A stretch of 64,000 nucleotides of DNA from Chloroflexota bacterium (GTDB taxonomy: Bacteria > Chloroflexota > Anaerolineae > UBA4142): assembly GCA_023381515.1 (NCBI GenBank), contig JAMCQI010000081.1, positions 107,020 to 171,019 of the forward strand, in the 5' to 3' direction. The notes beneath the pieces were generated by a model. That model was not told the origin of the DNA and made no database searches. It saw nothing but the letters and a program-made list of their open reading frames with translations. Position 1 is the first letter of the stretch. Every line of letters starts with the position of its first letter. Below are positions 25,812 to 33,869 of the stretch, in pieces. The position numbers and the translations under genes are program-made.

Positions 25812-26495
25812 CTAGCGAGTGACCAGCGGAAGATAGAGGAGTCTTTGGAGATCAACCCCGAGGATGTAGACGCTCAGAACATCCTGGTTGACCTCACTCA
25901 ATACGACGATGAAAGGCGTCTGTGCAGGGATCATGGCGGAGAATCCGAAGGTATTGATGCCTCCGCCGGCATCGCCAAGATAGTTCTGGCCGATATTGGC
26001 CGGATTGAAGCTGTTGAGGTAAATGGCAGGAAAGAGAATATCCGTGGCCGAGTAGCCGGCCGCAGACACATAGATCTCGGCGCAGACTGGCGTGTCCGCG
26101 GTATTGACAAAAGTGTAGGCATCGTACCTGTAGCTAAAAGAACCGGAGGAGATGCCTGGAAAGCTCTTGACGGATGTGCAATTGCTGGGAATGGCATTCC
26201 GGGTAACGCGACCCATTTGTGTACCGGTCGCCGTCGTGTATCCGCTTCCGGGAGTCGGATTTCCAAAGACCGACGCGATCACAAAAAAGGTGGGGCTTCC
26301 CGAATTGGGGGAGGGAGAGGCGCGGGAGAGAGGCAGCGGCACTGCAAACTTGGGCGGGGCGTGCGGCTCGGTTCCGAGGTCCGTCGGGCCGGTGATCACT
26401 GGCTGGGCGGGGTCATCCGCGTGCGCGCGCGGCACCTGAAGAGCGGCCAGGGCTAAAAGCGCGCAGAGAACGACGAGAATGCCATAACGCTTCAC
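25812..26495 (-). CDS. Secreted protein ending in a YLPLVTR motif
   Basis: 227 residues from a GTG at 26495 with GGAG upstream; the frame extends to a TTG at 26537. It has an N-terminal signal peptide (GILVVLCALLALAAL). The mature part begins DDPAQPVITGPTDLGTEP, and a very similar GATDFGTLP phrase occurs in the Ser-rich propeller protein. The middle is beta-rich with two cysteines. It ends LQRLLYLPLVTR, the same C-terminal motif as the large propeller protein. I recognise no family. Its position just upstream of the riboswitch unit suggests a surface role. Confidence 0.65.
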   Translation of the reverse strand: MKRYGILVVLCALLALAALQVPRAHADDPAQPVITGPTDLGTEPHAPPKFAVPLPLSRASPSPNSGSPTFFVIASVFGNPTPGSGYTTATGTQMGRVTRNAIPSNCTSVKSFPGISSGSFSYRYDAYTFVNTADTPVCAEIYVSAAGYSATDILFPAIYLNSFNPANIGQNYLGDAGGGINTFGFSAMIPAQTPFIVVLSEVNQDVLSVYILGVDLQRLLYLPLVTR

Positions 26496-26567
26496 GGCGG
26501 GTCTACTCCGGTTATCTAGTCTTTGGTCTGGCACCAACGCGGGAGATCCACGTTCTCTTGCTAATGG

Positions 26568-27275
26568 CTATGGACACACTTGAAAGGGCAGCGCCGCCGT
26601 TTGGCCGTTCACCTGGGTGAAAGCGGGCTGGCTGCCGTCCGGGCGCAGCCAATGGACCTCCGCCACATAGTTGGCACACGGAGCCCCAGGGCCCGTTTTC
26701 CAAGTATTGAGCGATGCCTCTTCGGTTGTCCCGGGCGCGAACACCGATTCCCGGTCGGCCGACGTCTGCCCAATGGCGACACTCTGGCCCGCGGGGTAAA
26801 TAAGAATGAACCAATGATAGCGCTGGCTCCTACCCGTCGCATTGAGAAACGTCACGTAGAACGTGACCTCTTGCTTTTGCTTGACGACGGCAGGATCCGT
26901 ACGGATGCGAGTCACGAAAACGCCCGGAGGAATCGTCGTCGTGCGCGTGGGCGGAACGGGCACTCGGGTCGGAGGGCGCGGCGTCGCGGAGGGAGGTAGG
27001 GCGGTAGAAGTAGACGGTGGAGTGGGAGGGACGGGCGATGGGGCTGCCGTGTCCGCGGCCGTCGCCGTGGCCGTCGCCGTAGGAGGAGGCGTCGCCGTGA
27101 CCGTCGATGGGGGAAGGGGCGTCGATGTCGCCGTGGGCGGCACCTGGGCGAGGAAGAGTGAACCAGGGAATACACGGACAAAGAGGAAAGCGAGGACGAC
27201 AAGCCCGAGAACAGCACCCAGGACGATCGCCAAAAGAGTTCGAGTGAAAGGTCGCTGATTAAGGGGCTGGTTCAT
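26568..27275 (-). CDS. Membrane-anchored protein with Thr-Pro linker and Ig-like domain
   Basis: 235 residues from the ATG at 27275, chosen for GGAGGAG before it; the open frame upstream of this is spurious. The N-terminal membrane helix is LLAIVLGAVLGLVVLAFLFV. About 80 residues of Pro/Thr/Ala/Ser follow. The C-terminal domain of about 110 residues begins VFVTRIRTDPAVVKQKQEVT and looks like an immunoglobulin-fold beta sandwich. It has a well-formed promoter of its own. It is probably displayed outside the cell; function unknown. Confidence 0.7.
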   Translation of the reverse strand: MNQPLNQRPFTRTLLAIVLGAVLGLVVLAFLFVRVFPGSLFLAQVPPTATSTPLPPSTVTATPPPTATATATAADTAAPSPVPPTPPSTSTALPPSATPRPPTRVPVPPTRTTTIPPGVFVTRIRTDPAVVKQKQEVTFYVTFLNATGRSQRYHWFILIYPAGQSVAIGQTSADRESVFAPGTTEEASLNTWKTGPGAPCANYVAEVHWLRPDGSQPAFTQVNGQTAALPFQVCP

Positions 27276-27342
27276 TTTCTCCTCCGCTGGAGATGATCGA
27301 GGCGAACCGAACAACCGACGCGCGGGGCAAGCGGCACAGCCC

Positions 27343-27370
27343 AGTATATGAAAAACCAAGTACAAGTCAA
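27343..27370 (-). promoter_or_regulatory. Sigma70-type promoter of the Ig-like membrane protein
   Basis: On the minus strand TTGACT (27365-27370), a 16-bp spacer and TATACT (27343-27348), about 68 bp before the start codon at 27275. Confidence 0.65.
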
Positions 27371-27413
27371 TTGCAAACCCACCGCTGAGTGCAGTTGAGA
27401 TGGGGGTCAACAC

Positions 27414-27449
27414 GTCATGGCGAGCGACCCTAGGGAGCGAAGCAATCTC
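27414..27449 (+). repeat. Dispersed palindromic repeat, partial copy 2
   Basis: GTCATGGCGAGCG at the left and GAAGCAATCTC at the right match the borders of the family seen near 10.0, 38.9 and 62.6 kb. The middle is short and has no long stem. The surrounding 27371-27580 is otherwise without a supported gene. Confidence 0.5.
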
Positions 27450-27580
27450 ACTCGGGGCACTCCACGGGACGCCGCCGCTTCGCGGCTTCTCGCAAGGATG
27501 CTCGTCTGTGTCGATTTGCTCCCAAGCTGAACTACGCTCCCCCACCGCTCGTAGAGGCCTGAGCTTACCCTCGCCACTAG

Positions 27581-27608
27581 AAAAAGCGGCAGGAGTGTTC
27601 CTGCCGCT
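27581..27608 (-). terminator. Intrinsic terminator of the STAS gene
   Basis: 10-bp perfect stem AGCGGCAGGA/TCCTGCCGCT (27585-27594 with 27599-27608), 4-base loop, then TTTTT on the minus strand, 73 bp after the STAS stop codon. Confidence 0.85.
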
Positions 27609-27681
27609 GGATCTTGCGAAAAGAACGCAGCGAGGTGCGTCGAGCGATTCTCTTTTAGACGAAGAGGGCGGGTTGCAAGCT

Positions 27682-28023
27682 CTAGAAACTGCCCACGGCG
27701 TCGACGGTGTTGTCGAAGCTCCTGAAGAGCTCCAAAAGACCGGCGAGGTCAAAGGCCTTGTGGATGCGGTCCGGCATGTTGGCGAGCCGGAGGTCGCCGC
27801 GATTAAAGCGGCGCACCTGCTTGAGCGCGGAGAGGAGGGCGCGCAGGCCTGCACTGCTCATGAAATCCGTCTCGGCCAGATCGACGACAATGTGATACCG
27901 CCCTTCCTTGATAATGTTCTGCAAGGCCTGATCAAGCTGAGGCGCCGTACTCGAATCAATGCGCCCCATGACTTGGACGAGATCGACGCGTTTGTATTGC
28001 TTGGTCACCACCTTGGCCGCCAT
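27682..28023 (-). CDS. STAS-domain protein (anti-sigma factor antagonist type)
   Basis: 113 residues from the ATG at 28023, preceded by GGGAGGGGG. The whole protein is a STAS domain with TDFMSSAGLRALLSALK, which holds the conserved phosphorylatable Ser of SpoIIAA-like proteins. Such proteins act in partner-switching: the unphosphorylated form binds an anti-sigma factor kinase. No kinase or sigma factor gene lies nearby, so its partner is unknown. Confidence 0.88.
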   Translation of the reverse strand: MAAKVVTKQYKRVDLVQVMGRIDSSTAPQLDQALQNIIKEGRYHIVVDLAETDFMSSAGLRALLSALKQVRRFNRGDLRLANMPDRIHKAFDLAGLLELFRSFDNTVDAVGSF

Positions 28024-28099
28024 AGCCCCCTCCCGGGATTGCGCTCGAGTCTGTCGCATTATAACATAGGAATGGACTCGGGACAAATGAACGATTCAT

Positions 28100-28128
28100 T
28101 TGCCAGATTCCTGGTTCGATGCTATAAT
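28100..28128 (+). promoter_or_regulatory. Promoter of the rpsF-ssb-rpsR operon
   Basis: TTGCCA, a 17-bp spacer ending in TGC, then TATAAT: a near-consensus extended -10 promoter about 100 bp before rpsF. I cannot identify a clear S6:S18-binding leader motif in the leader at 28129-28231. Confidence 0.8.
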
Positions 28129-28231
28129 ATCTGCCGTTCTGGCACAATAATTCTATTCCTTTCTGTTCCGTGTCTCGAGCGCAGAGGGCGCGGCGCGAGA
28201 TGCGGGGCAAACCCGAGGAAAGGAGCCTCCA

Positions 28232-28519
28232 TTGCCCTACGAACTGGTTTACATTGTCCGCCCCACGGTGGAAGAGCAAACGCTGGCCGCGGTGAAGGAA
28301 CGAGTCGAAAAATTCATCGCCTCCGGCGGCGGTGAAATTACTCGCCGCGACGATTGGGGCAAGCGCCGACTCGCCTACCCCATCCTCAAATTCAACGAGG
28401 GGTTCTACACCGTTCTCCAAATGAACTTACCTCCCCCCGCCGTCCGCGAGCTCGAGCGATCCCTGAAACTGACAGAAGACATTCTGCGCTATCTGGTTGT
28501 CCGGCTGGATAGCGAATAG
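28232..28519 (+). CDS. rpsF: Ribosomal protein S6
   Basis: 95 residues, normal S6 length. It starts PYELVYIVRPTVEEQ and contains GGEITRRDDWGKRRLAYPI, the typical S6 core that packs against S18 in the 30S platform. The start codon is TTG, with AAAGGAG 7 bp upstream. It is the first gene of rpsF-ssb-rpsR. Confidence 0.95.
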   Translation: MPYELVYIVRPTVEEQTLAAVKERVEKFIASGGGEITRRDDWGKRRLAYPILKFNEGFYTVLQMNLPPPAVRELERSLKLTEDILRYLVVRLDSE

Positions 28520-28680
28520 TCGTCGCCTACTCGCACCCGGGGCAGGCGCAGCCGTTCTTGGATGAGGATGAGTGTTGCGGGGCCGCCGACCCCCGCCCGG
28601 CCTCTGCGCGGCGCGACCACGCGCTCCACAGGGACCCCGGTCCGGCTCCATGACCGGAAGGGCGGGACGCGTCGGGTCCC

Positions 28681-28702
28681 GGGTCGCAGATCTCGCGGGA
28701 CC
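28681..28702. repeat. Short G/C-rich segment related to the 62.5-kb repeat
   Basis: The reverse complement here, GGTCCCGCGAGATCTGCGAC plus CC, closely resembles GGTCGCGAGATCCAGCGACC plus C at 62482-62502 (one indel and two substitutions). It lies in the 212-bp gap between rpsF and ssb, where no gene is visible. Confidence 0.35.
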
Positions 28703-28731
28703 TTGGCGGAGCCTCTAGCGAGGAGGAAATG

Positions 28732-29148
28732 ATGAGAGGATTGAACAAGGTTCAGATCATCGGCAATCTCGGGCGTGACCCGGAAATGCGGTATACGCCC
28801 AACGGCAAACCTGTGACCTCTTTTACCGTCGCCGTTTCGCGCTCCTGGGTCAAGCCCGAGGGTGAGCGGATGGAAAAGACCGAGTGGTTTAACGTCGTCG
28901 CCTGGGAGCGCCTGGCCGAAATCTGTAACCAATATCTGAGCAAGGGCTCGCCGGTTTATGTGGAAGGGCGGCTCGAGACTCGGAGCTGGGAAGCGGAGAA
29001 CGGACAGAAACACTTTCGTACCGAAATCATCGCGAATGAGGTAATCATTCTAGACCGGCGCGGGCGCGCCGAAGAGGAGTTGGGGGAGGCCGCATTGGCC
29101 GAGACCCCGCCGGAAGAGCAACCGCCCGTGTCGGAATCGCATTCATAG
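28732..29148 (+). CDS. ssb: Single-stranded DNA-binding protein
   Basis: 138 residues from the second of two adjacent ATGs; AGGAGG sits 5 bp before this one but only 2 bp before the first. The OB-fold starts RGLNKVQIIGNLGRDPEMRY and includes WFNVVAWERLAEICNQYLSK. The tail is acidic and short (PPEEQPPVSESHS) and lacks the usual D-x-D-I-P-F end that recruits partner proteins. It lies between rpsF and rpsR, the classic place. Confidence 0.95.
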   Translation: MRGLNKVQIIGNLGRDPEMRYTPNGKPVTSFTVAVSRSWVKPEGERMEKTEWFNVVAWERLAEICNQYLSKGSPVYVEGRLETRSWEAENGQKHFRTEIIANEVIILDRRGRAEEELGEAALAETPPEEQPPVSESHS

Positions 29149-29180
29149 GGTTTAATTTTACCTGAGGAGTCGAGCAACCA

Positions 29181-29624
29181 ATGCCTGAAGAAACCAATCA
29201 TACGCCGCCCCCGGTCGCCCCCGCGGCCCCCGCTCCCGCGGCGTCTGCTCCCGCGGCGTCTGCTCCCGCGGCCACCGCTCCCGCGGCCACCGCTCCCGCG
29301 GCGCCTGCCCCGCCGGTCCGTGAAGAGCGGCGGGAGGGGGGACGTCCCAGCGGAGGGCCCCGCGGAGAGCGCCCCCAGCGGCGCGGCCGTTTCGGCGGCC
29401 CGCGACCGCCGAAAGTCTGCCCGTTTTGCGCCGCCAAGGTGAAATACATCGACTATAAGCAGAGCGATCAACTGCGCCGCTATCTGACGGATCGCGGCAA
29501 GATCAAGGCGCGCCGCAAGGTCGGAACCTGCGCCAAGCACCAACGCCGGTTGGCGCTCGCGATCAAGCGTGCCCGCCACATCGCGCTCCTGCCCTTCACC
29601 GCCGCGCAGGCCCGGGGAGAGTAA
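29181..29624 (+). CDS. rpsR: Ribosomal protein S18 with N-terminal Ala-Pro extension
   Basis: 147 residues, about twice the usual S18 length. The C-terminal 75 residues are S18 ([40 protein letters not shown]). The CxxC and a later Cys-x2-His suggest the zinc-binding form. The first 70 residues are low complexity: five APAAS/T repeats encoded by 15-bp tandem repeats (about 29220-29310), then an Arg/Gly-rich stretch. The extension would project from the 30S platform. rplI, often next in this operon, is absent. Confidence 0.93.
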   Translation: MPEETNHTPPPVAPAAPAPAASAPAASAPAATAPAATAPAAPAPPVREERREGGRPSGGPRGERPQRRGRFGGPRPPKVCPFCAAKVKYIDYKQSDQLRRYLTDRGKIKARRKVGTCAKHQRRLALAIKRARHIALLPFTAAQARGE

Positions 29625-29635
29625 AGCGAAGGCAG

Positions 29636-29692
29636 AAGGATGAAGGATGAAAAAAGGTCTCTCTCATTCTTCCGCCTTCATCCTTCATCCTT
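29636..29692. other. Hairpin-forming GGATGAA repeat
   Basis: AAGGATGAAGGATGA (29636-29650) is exactly complementary to 29678-29692. A further base pair extends the stem inward. It fills the 77-bp gap between rpsR and the isomerase gene and could attenuate or terminate the ribosomal operon, though no T-run follows. Confidence 0.55.
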
Positions 29693-29701
29693 GAGGATAC
29701 T

Positions 29702-30997
29702 ATGCCTAAAGTTGGAAAGCGAGCCCCGGAGGAGACGCGCAAGCAGCAGGTTCGCCGCGCGCGCGAGCGGCGGCAGGAACGCTTCTTGTTTATGAGTCTC
29801 GGAGCCGTCGTGCTCCTGATCGTGCTGGTCTCCGCCTGGGGTTATTATCAAGAGAATATTGCCAAGCTGAATAATCCGATCGCCGTGGTGAACGGGACGC
29901 CGATTACGGTCCGCGCGTATCAGATGCGTCTGCGCTACGACGCCAACTCGATCCTCGGCCAACTGAATTCGATCCAGTCCAATCTCTCTCAACTCGGCAG
30001 CGACCCGAGCACTCAATTTCTCAATCAATATTTCCAACAGCAGCAACAGCAACTGGCATCGCAACTCATTTCTCTGCCGACCACCGATCTCGAGAACATG
30101 ATCGACGACGAATTGGTGCGCCAGGAGGCGGCCAAGGAACATATCACCGTCAGCAGCGACGAGATTGACAAAGCCATCGAGCAGGATTTCGGCTATCAGC
30201 GCCCGACCGAAACGCCGACGGCCGGTCCTTCGCCCACCGCGACCGAGACCTCGACGCCGACCCTGACTCCGACCATCACGCCGACCGAGACACCTTCGCC
30301 CACGCCCACCGGCACGATCACCCCGACCACGCCGACCGTCACGCCGACGCAAGGGCCCACCGAGACTCCGGCGCCGACCTCGACGCCGCTGACGTACCAG
30401 GGCTTTCAGGACCAGGAAAAGCAATTCCTGGCCTCGATCGCCAAGACGGCGCAGATGAGTGAGACGGATTTCCGCAACATGGTCGAGGTGGGGATTCTGC
30501 GGACGAAACTGCAAAAGGCGCTCGCCGCCCAAATGCCGACGGCCGAGGAACAGGTGCACGCGCGCCACATCCTGGTCAATACCATGCCCGAGGCGCAGCA
30601 GGTGGAGCAGCTTTTGAGCCAGGGCGCCGGTTTCGCTTCACTGGCGAGTGAGTACTCGACCGATACGGCCACCTCGACCAAGGGCGGCGACCTCGGCTGG
30701 TTCCCCAAGGGACAAATGGTCAAGGAATTCGAGGACGTCGCGTTCTCGCTGTCGGTCGGCCAAATCAGTCAACCAGTGTCCACCACCTACGGCGTCCACA
30801 TCATTCAGGTGCTGGGGCACGAACAAAACCGCCCGCTCGACCAGGCCGCTCTCCAGCAGCGCGAAAGCACGGCGCTTACCAACTGGCTGCAAACGACGCA
30901 GCTGACGGCCAAGATCGAGCGTTACTACCAGGCCGACTATGTGCCGCCCGAAGTGACCAAGGCGATCGCGCAGATGCAGGCCACCAGCGGACAGTAG
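29702..30997 (+). CDS. Parvulin-type peptidyl-prolyl isomerase (SurA/PrsA-like)
   Basis: A 431-residue protein. It has an N-terminal membrane helix (LFMSLGAVVLLIVLVSAWGY) after a basic tail and a SurA-like chaperone region (about residues 55-165). About 70 residues of Thr-Pro-rich linker are inserted within it. A parvulin domain lies at about residues 280-375 (HARHILVNTMPEAQQVEQLL, GGDLGWFPKGQMVKEFEDVA, YGVHIIQVLGHE). It assists folding of exported proteins at the outer face of the membrane. The linker inside a folding chaperone is unusual but typical of this genome's exported proteins. Confidence 0.9.
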   Translation: MPKVGKRAPEETRKQQVRRARERRQERFLFMSLGAVVLLIVLVSAWGYYQENIAKLNNPIAVVNGTPITVRAYQMRLRYDANSILGQLNSIQSNLSQLGSDPSTQFLNQYFQQQQQQLASQLISLPTTDLENMIDDELVRQEAAKEHITVSSDEIDKAIEQDFGYQRPTETPTAGPSPTATETSTPTLTPTITPTETPSPTPTGTITPTTPTVTPTQGPTETPAPTSTPLTYQGFQDQEKQFLASIAKTAQMSETDFRNMVEVGILRTKLQKALAAQMPTAEEQVHARHILVNTMPEAQQVEQLLSQGAGFASLASEYSTDTATSTKGGDLGWFPKGQMVKEFEDVAFSLSVGQISQPVSTTYGVHIIQVLGHEQNRPLDQAALQQRESTALTNWLQTTQLTAKIERYYQADYVPPEVTKAIAQMQATSGQ

Positions 30998-31010
30998 AGA
31001 CAAAACAGAG

Positions 31011-31041
31011 ACGGCCCGGAGATTATCCGGGCCGTTCGCTT
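31011..31041 (+). terminator. Terminator after the isomerase gene
   Basis: 10-bp perfect stem ACGGCCCGGA/TCCGGGCCGT with a 5-base loop, 13 bp after the stop codon, followed by a weak T-rich stretch (TCGCTTT). Confidence 0.7.
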
Positions 31042-31092
31042 TGGGCAGCGGAGCACGCGGCTCTGAGGCGTCTGAGGCAAATCACCCGAGCC

Positions 31093-32409
31093 TTACCCGC
31101 CCATCACCAGGCTCACGATCAGCGCGACCGCCGCGACCGTCATCGCCGCCGTCGTGATCCAGCCGAGCGTATTCGCGACGCGGCCGTTCACCTTGTCTTT
31201 CATGATCCTGCGGTTGTTGCTCACCAGCATAATGATGATGAGCAGCGGCGGGGCCACGAGCCCGTTGAAGACGGCCGAGTAGTAGAGCGCCGCAATGGGA
31301 TTGATGCCCACGAGATTCATGGCAAAGCCGACGATCATCGAGAGGATGATGACGGCATAGAAACCGGGAGCCTGCCGCAGTTTGAGGTACAGTCCTTCGC
31401 GAAATTTGAAAGTCTCGGCCACGGCATACGCCGCCGAGCCGGCAAAGATGGGCACCGCCAGGAGCCCCGTCCCGATAATCCCGGCGGCGAAAAGGACATA
31501 GGCCAGATTCCCTGCGACCGGTCGCAGCGCCTCCGCCGCTTGAGGCGCACTGTTAATGTTGTGGATGCCATTCCGAAAGAGCGTCGAGGCCGTCGTGACG
31601 AAAATGAACCAGGCCACGACGTTGGATAGAAACATCCCCGAGGTGACGTCCGTCCGCATCCATCTCAATTCGCTCCTGGAAACCCCCCTGCGAGAGCGCT
31701 CGGTCACCTTTCCCTGGTCGATCTCCTCTTCAATCTCCTGATTCGTCTGCCAGAAGAAGAGGTAAGGAGAAATCGTCGTCCCCAGGATCGCGACCAAATT
31801 AAAGACATAGCCCTTGTCGAAGGCCACCGTCGGGATCAGCGTATTCCGGAGAGCCTGCCCCCAATCCTGTGGTGTCACGAACGGCACGAGGATGTAGGCA
31901 AACAGCGTCAGCGTCAGCAGGCGCAGTATCTTGGCATACTGTTTGTAAGGGACAAACACTTGGAGAAGGGCGCTGACGACCGTAAGCGCGATCAGCCAGA
32001 GGAGGAAGGGAATGCCCAGGAGCAATTGGGCCGAGGCGGCCATGGCGCCGAGGTCGGCGCCTAGATTGATCGTGTTCGCCACGAGGAGGAGCGCGACGCA
32101 CATAAACAGGACCGGCCTGGGATAATTCTTGCGAATGGTCGCGGCGAGGCCGGTGCCGGTCTGGAGGGCGACCCGCGCGCAGATCTCCTGCACGGCCGTC
32201 ATCAAGGGGAACGTGAACAGCGCGGTCCAGAGCTGGGTATATCCGAATTGGGCGCCCGTTTGCGAGTAGGTACCGATGCCCGAGGGATCATCATCCGATG
32301 CGCCCGTAACGAGCCCGGGTCCGAGGGACTGGATGTAAACCTTGAGCTTGCCCCACGGTCCGCTCCGCTGCAATTCTTTTTCGGCTTCTTGCGCCTTGGA
32401 TGCCGCCAT
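31093..32409 (-). CDS. Nramp-related divalent metal transporter (DPSG variant)
   Basis: A 438-residue protein with about 11 membrane helices. The first helix has GPGLVTGASDDDPSGIGTYS, the place of the canonical Nramp DPGN metal motif. Helix 6 has GTTISPYLFFWQ in place of the canonical M-P-H. The Asn and Met/His ligands of classical Mn/Fe Nramps are therefore missing, so another ion (for example Mg) or another mode is likely. The rest is typical of COG1914. It stands alone, read towards the rpsF cluster. Confidence 0.85.
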   Translation of the reverse strand: MAASKAQEAEKELQRSGPWGKLKVYIQSLGPGLVTGASDDDPSGIGTYSQTGAQFGYTQLWTALFTFPLMTAVQEICARVALQTGTGLAATIRKNYPRPVLFMCVALLLVANTINLGADLGAMAASAQLLLGIPFLLWLIALTVVSALLQVFVPYKQYAKILRLLTLTLFAYILVPFVTPQDWGQALRNTLIPTVAFDKGYVFNLVAILGTTISPYLFFWQTNQEIEEEIDQGKVTERSRRGVSRSELRWMRTDVTSGMFLSNVVAWFIFVTTASTLFRNGIHNINSAPQAAEALRPVAGNLAYVLFAAGIIGTGLLAVPIFAGSAAYAVAETFKFREGLYLKLRQAPGFYAVIILSMIVGFAMNLVGINPIAALYYSAVFNGLVAPPLLIIIMLVSNNRRIMKDKVNGRVANTLGWITTAAMTVAAVALIVSLVMGG

Positions 32410-32532
32410 GCTTCAATCGACTCCATCATCTCTGCTCTTGAGCATCACTAGGCCGTCCGAGGCAAATGCCAAGCTCTTATGCGACTCTAGCATTCGCTAT
32501 CCATAACGTTTCATCGTTGGTAAATAGTACAA

Positions 32533-32556
32533 ATGCGAGGCCGACCGGCCTCGCAT
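32533..32556. other. Hairpin between transporter and small-gene region
   Basis: ATGCGAGGCCG (32533-32543) pairs perfectly with CGGCCTCGCAT (32546-32556). With only two bases between the arms, the loop must open somewhat. No T-run follows. The 206-bp gap 32410-32615 otherwise holds only this and the terminator below. Confidence 0.5.
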
Positions 32557-32590
32557 GATTTATACCATGATAGGGGGTGTCACTGCAGAG

Positions 32591-32612
32591 AAAAACCGCC
32601 ACACAGCGGCGG
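32591..32612 (-). terminator. Intrinsic terminator of the DUF6194 gene
   Basis: On the minus strand CCGCC, a short loop and GGCGG followed by TTTTT, 3 bases after the stop codon. Confidence 0.75.
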
Positions 32613-32615
32613 AGG

Positions 32616-33038
32616 TCACTCGGTTTTGGTGCGCTTGGTGGAACGGGAACGCGCTAACTCATAGGCCTCTGCCAGAAACGTTCGCACTTGATCGAATGTT
32701 GCCTCGGTAGGGTTGATCACGCAGATCCAATTCTGCGCGGCGTAGTCGGGATGCGGCATGATGCGGTCGAGTGCCGTGTAATCGTAGCGGCTCACATCTA
32801 CGTGGTCCGCACCGAACAACGAGCGAAAGGTTTGTCTGCTCACACCGATGTTCAGTCGGAAAACACCCGGTCGGATGTGGTTCGAGACGCGTTCATAGTC
32901 ACTGTCGGAGGTGGCAATCGTAGCGAACGGAAGCATGCGGTCAGCGCCGTAAAAAAAGAACTTGTATCCGAGGTTCTCGGCCGTTTCAACTCTCGGGAAC
33001 GTGTCGAAAATGTATTGAGCCATCTCGGCTTCATTCAT
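32616..33038 (-). CDS. DUF6194-family protein
   Basis: 140 residues from the ATG at 33038 (a GTG at 33050 is possible). It contains YKFFFYGADRMLPFATIATS, RPGVFRLNIGVSRQTFRSLF and HPDYAAQNWICVINP, which match a family of small cytoplasmic proteins annotated DUF6194. No function is known. It is the first of a long series of small minus-strand genes and ends in its own terminator. Confidence 0.75.
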   Translation of the reverse strand: MNEAEMAQYIFDTFPRVETAENLGYKFFFYGADRMLPFATIATSDSDYERVSNHIRPGVFRLNIGVSRQTFRSLFGADHVDVSRYDYTALDRIMPHPDYAAQNWICVINPTEATFDQVRTFLAEAYELARSRSTKRTKTE

Positions 33039-33062
33039 AGGACTCGCCACCGGATGTTAAGC

Positions 33063-33869
33063 TTACTTGTCCTGCGGCATCGGCGCGTCGAGAAACGCGG
33101 TGATGATGGGCGCGAGCAGGGGCGAATCGATAATGTTATAGTGCGTCGTCGCCGGCAGGACCGCGAGTCGAGAATTCGGCATGCCCGACCCGTCCCACCC
33201 GGCGTCTCTCTGACCACCGCCGAGGAGTTCAAAGAACTGCACGGCATGCGTGGGGCGGACCGCATCCGCATCGCCCACCACGATCATCGTCGGGAGCGCG
33301 AGCCTGGACACGCCCGCCGACCAGTCATAGTCCTGCCCGACCAGTTGACCGGTCTTAGTCACGAGTGTGGTCCAGTTCTCCGGTTGCGGAGCGCTGTTGA
33401 TATAGGCTTGGTGCGGAGGGGATCCCACCATCGCCTGCGCGGCTTGCGCATTTAGCGCCTTCATTCCCGCACGATTCTCGGGAAACCATCCTTCGCTCTT
33501 AAATGGGGTGGACACGAGGACGAGTCTGCGGACCACCTCGGGGTGCCGCATCGCCGTGTGCAGCGCGACCCCGCCGCCGAGCGAGTAGCCGAAGAGATCC
33601 GCATTCGGAAGTTTGAGCTGTTGGATCAGACCCGCGATGTCGTCGGCCATCCGCTCATACGAAAAGGGGCGGTCCATATCCGCCGTGTGCCCGTGGCCCT
33701 GCAAATCGACGGCGATCACCTGCCGGCTCTCGGCGAGCGCGGGCAAGAGCTGAGCGAACATGGCGATGCTGCCCAACCCGCCGTGCAGAAGAACCAGCGG
33801 CTTGCCCGCCCCGTGAATTTCATAGTACATTTTCAGCCCGTCGACGTTGGCATAATTCCCCTGTGTCAC
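33063..33869 (-). CDS. Alpha/beta-hydrolase
   Basis: 268 residues. LVLLHGGLGSIAMFAQLLPA (oxyanion loop), GYSLGGGVALH (Ser nucleophile) and ATTHYNI (His) give a complete fold and triad pattern. Substrate unknown. The GTG start at 33869 overlaps the stop of the upstream reductase-like gene (GTGA), so the two are translationally coupled. Confidence 0.88.
   Translation of the reverse strand: MTQGNYANVDGLKMYYEIHGAGKPLVLLHGGLGSIAMFAQLLPALAESRQVIAVDLQGHGHTADMDRPFSYERMADDIAGLIQQLKLPNADLFGYSLGGGVALHTAMRHPEVVRRLVLVSTPFKSEGWFPENRAGMKALNAQAAQAMVGSPPHQAYINSAPQPENWTTLVTKTGQLVGQDYDWSAGVSRLALPTMIVVGDADAVRPTHAVQFFELLGGGQRDAGWDGSGMPNSRLAVLPATTHYNIIDSPLLAPIITAFLDAPMPQDK

Noticed and set aside
25812..26495. LPLVT near the C-terminus as a sortase sorting signal
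   Set aside because: It is not followed by a hydrophobic segment and basic tail; the protein ends two residues later, so it does not fit a known sorting signal.
28200..28231. GGGGCAAACCCG before rpsF as another GEMM riboswitch
   Set aside because: Only the GCAAACC word is present; the GAAA hairpin and GACGCAAAGC core are missing.
27400..28335. 311-codon plus-strand ORF
   Set aside because: It overlaps the STAS gene in antisense and the rpsF promoter and start; no family features.
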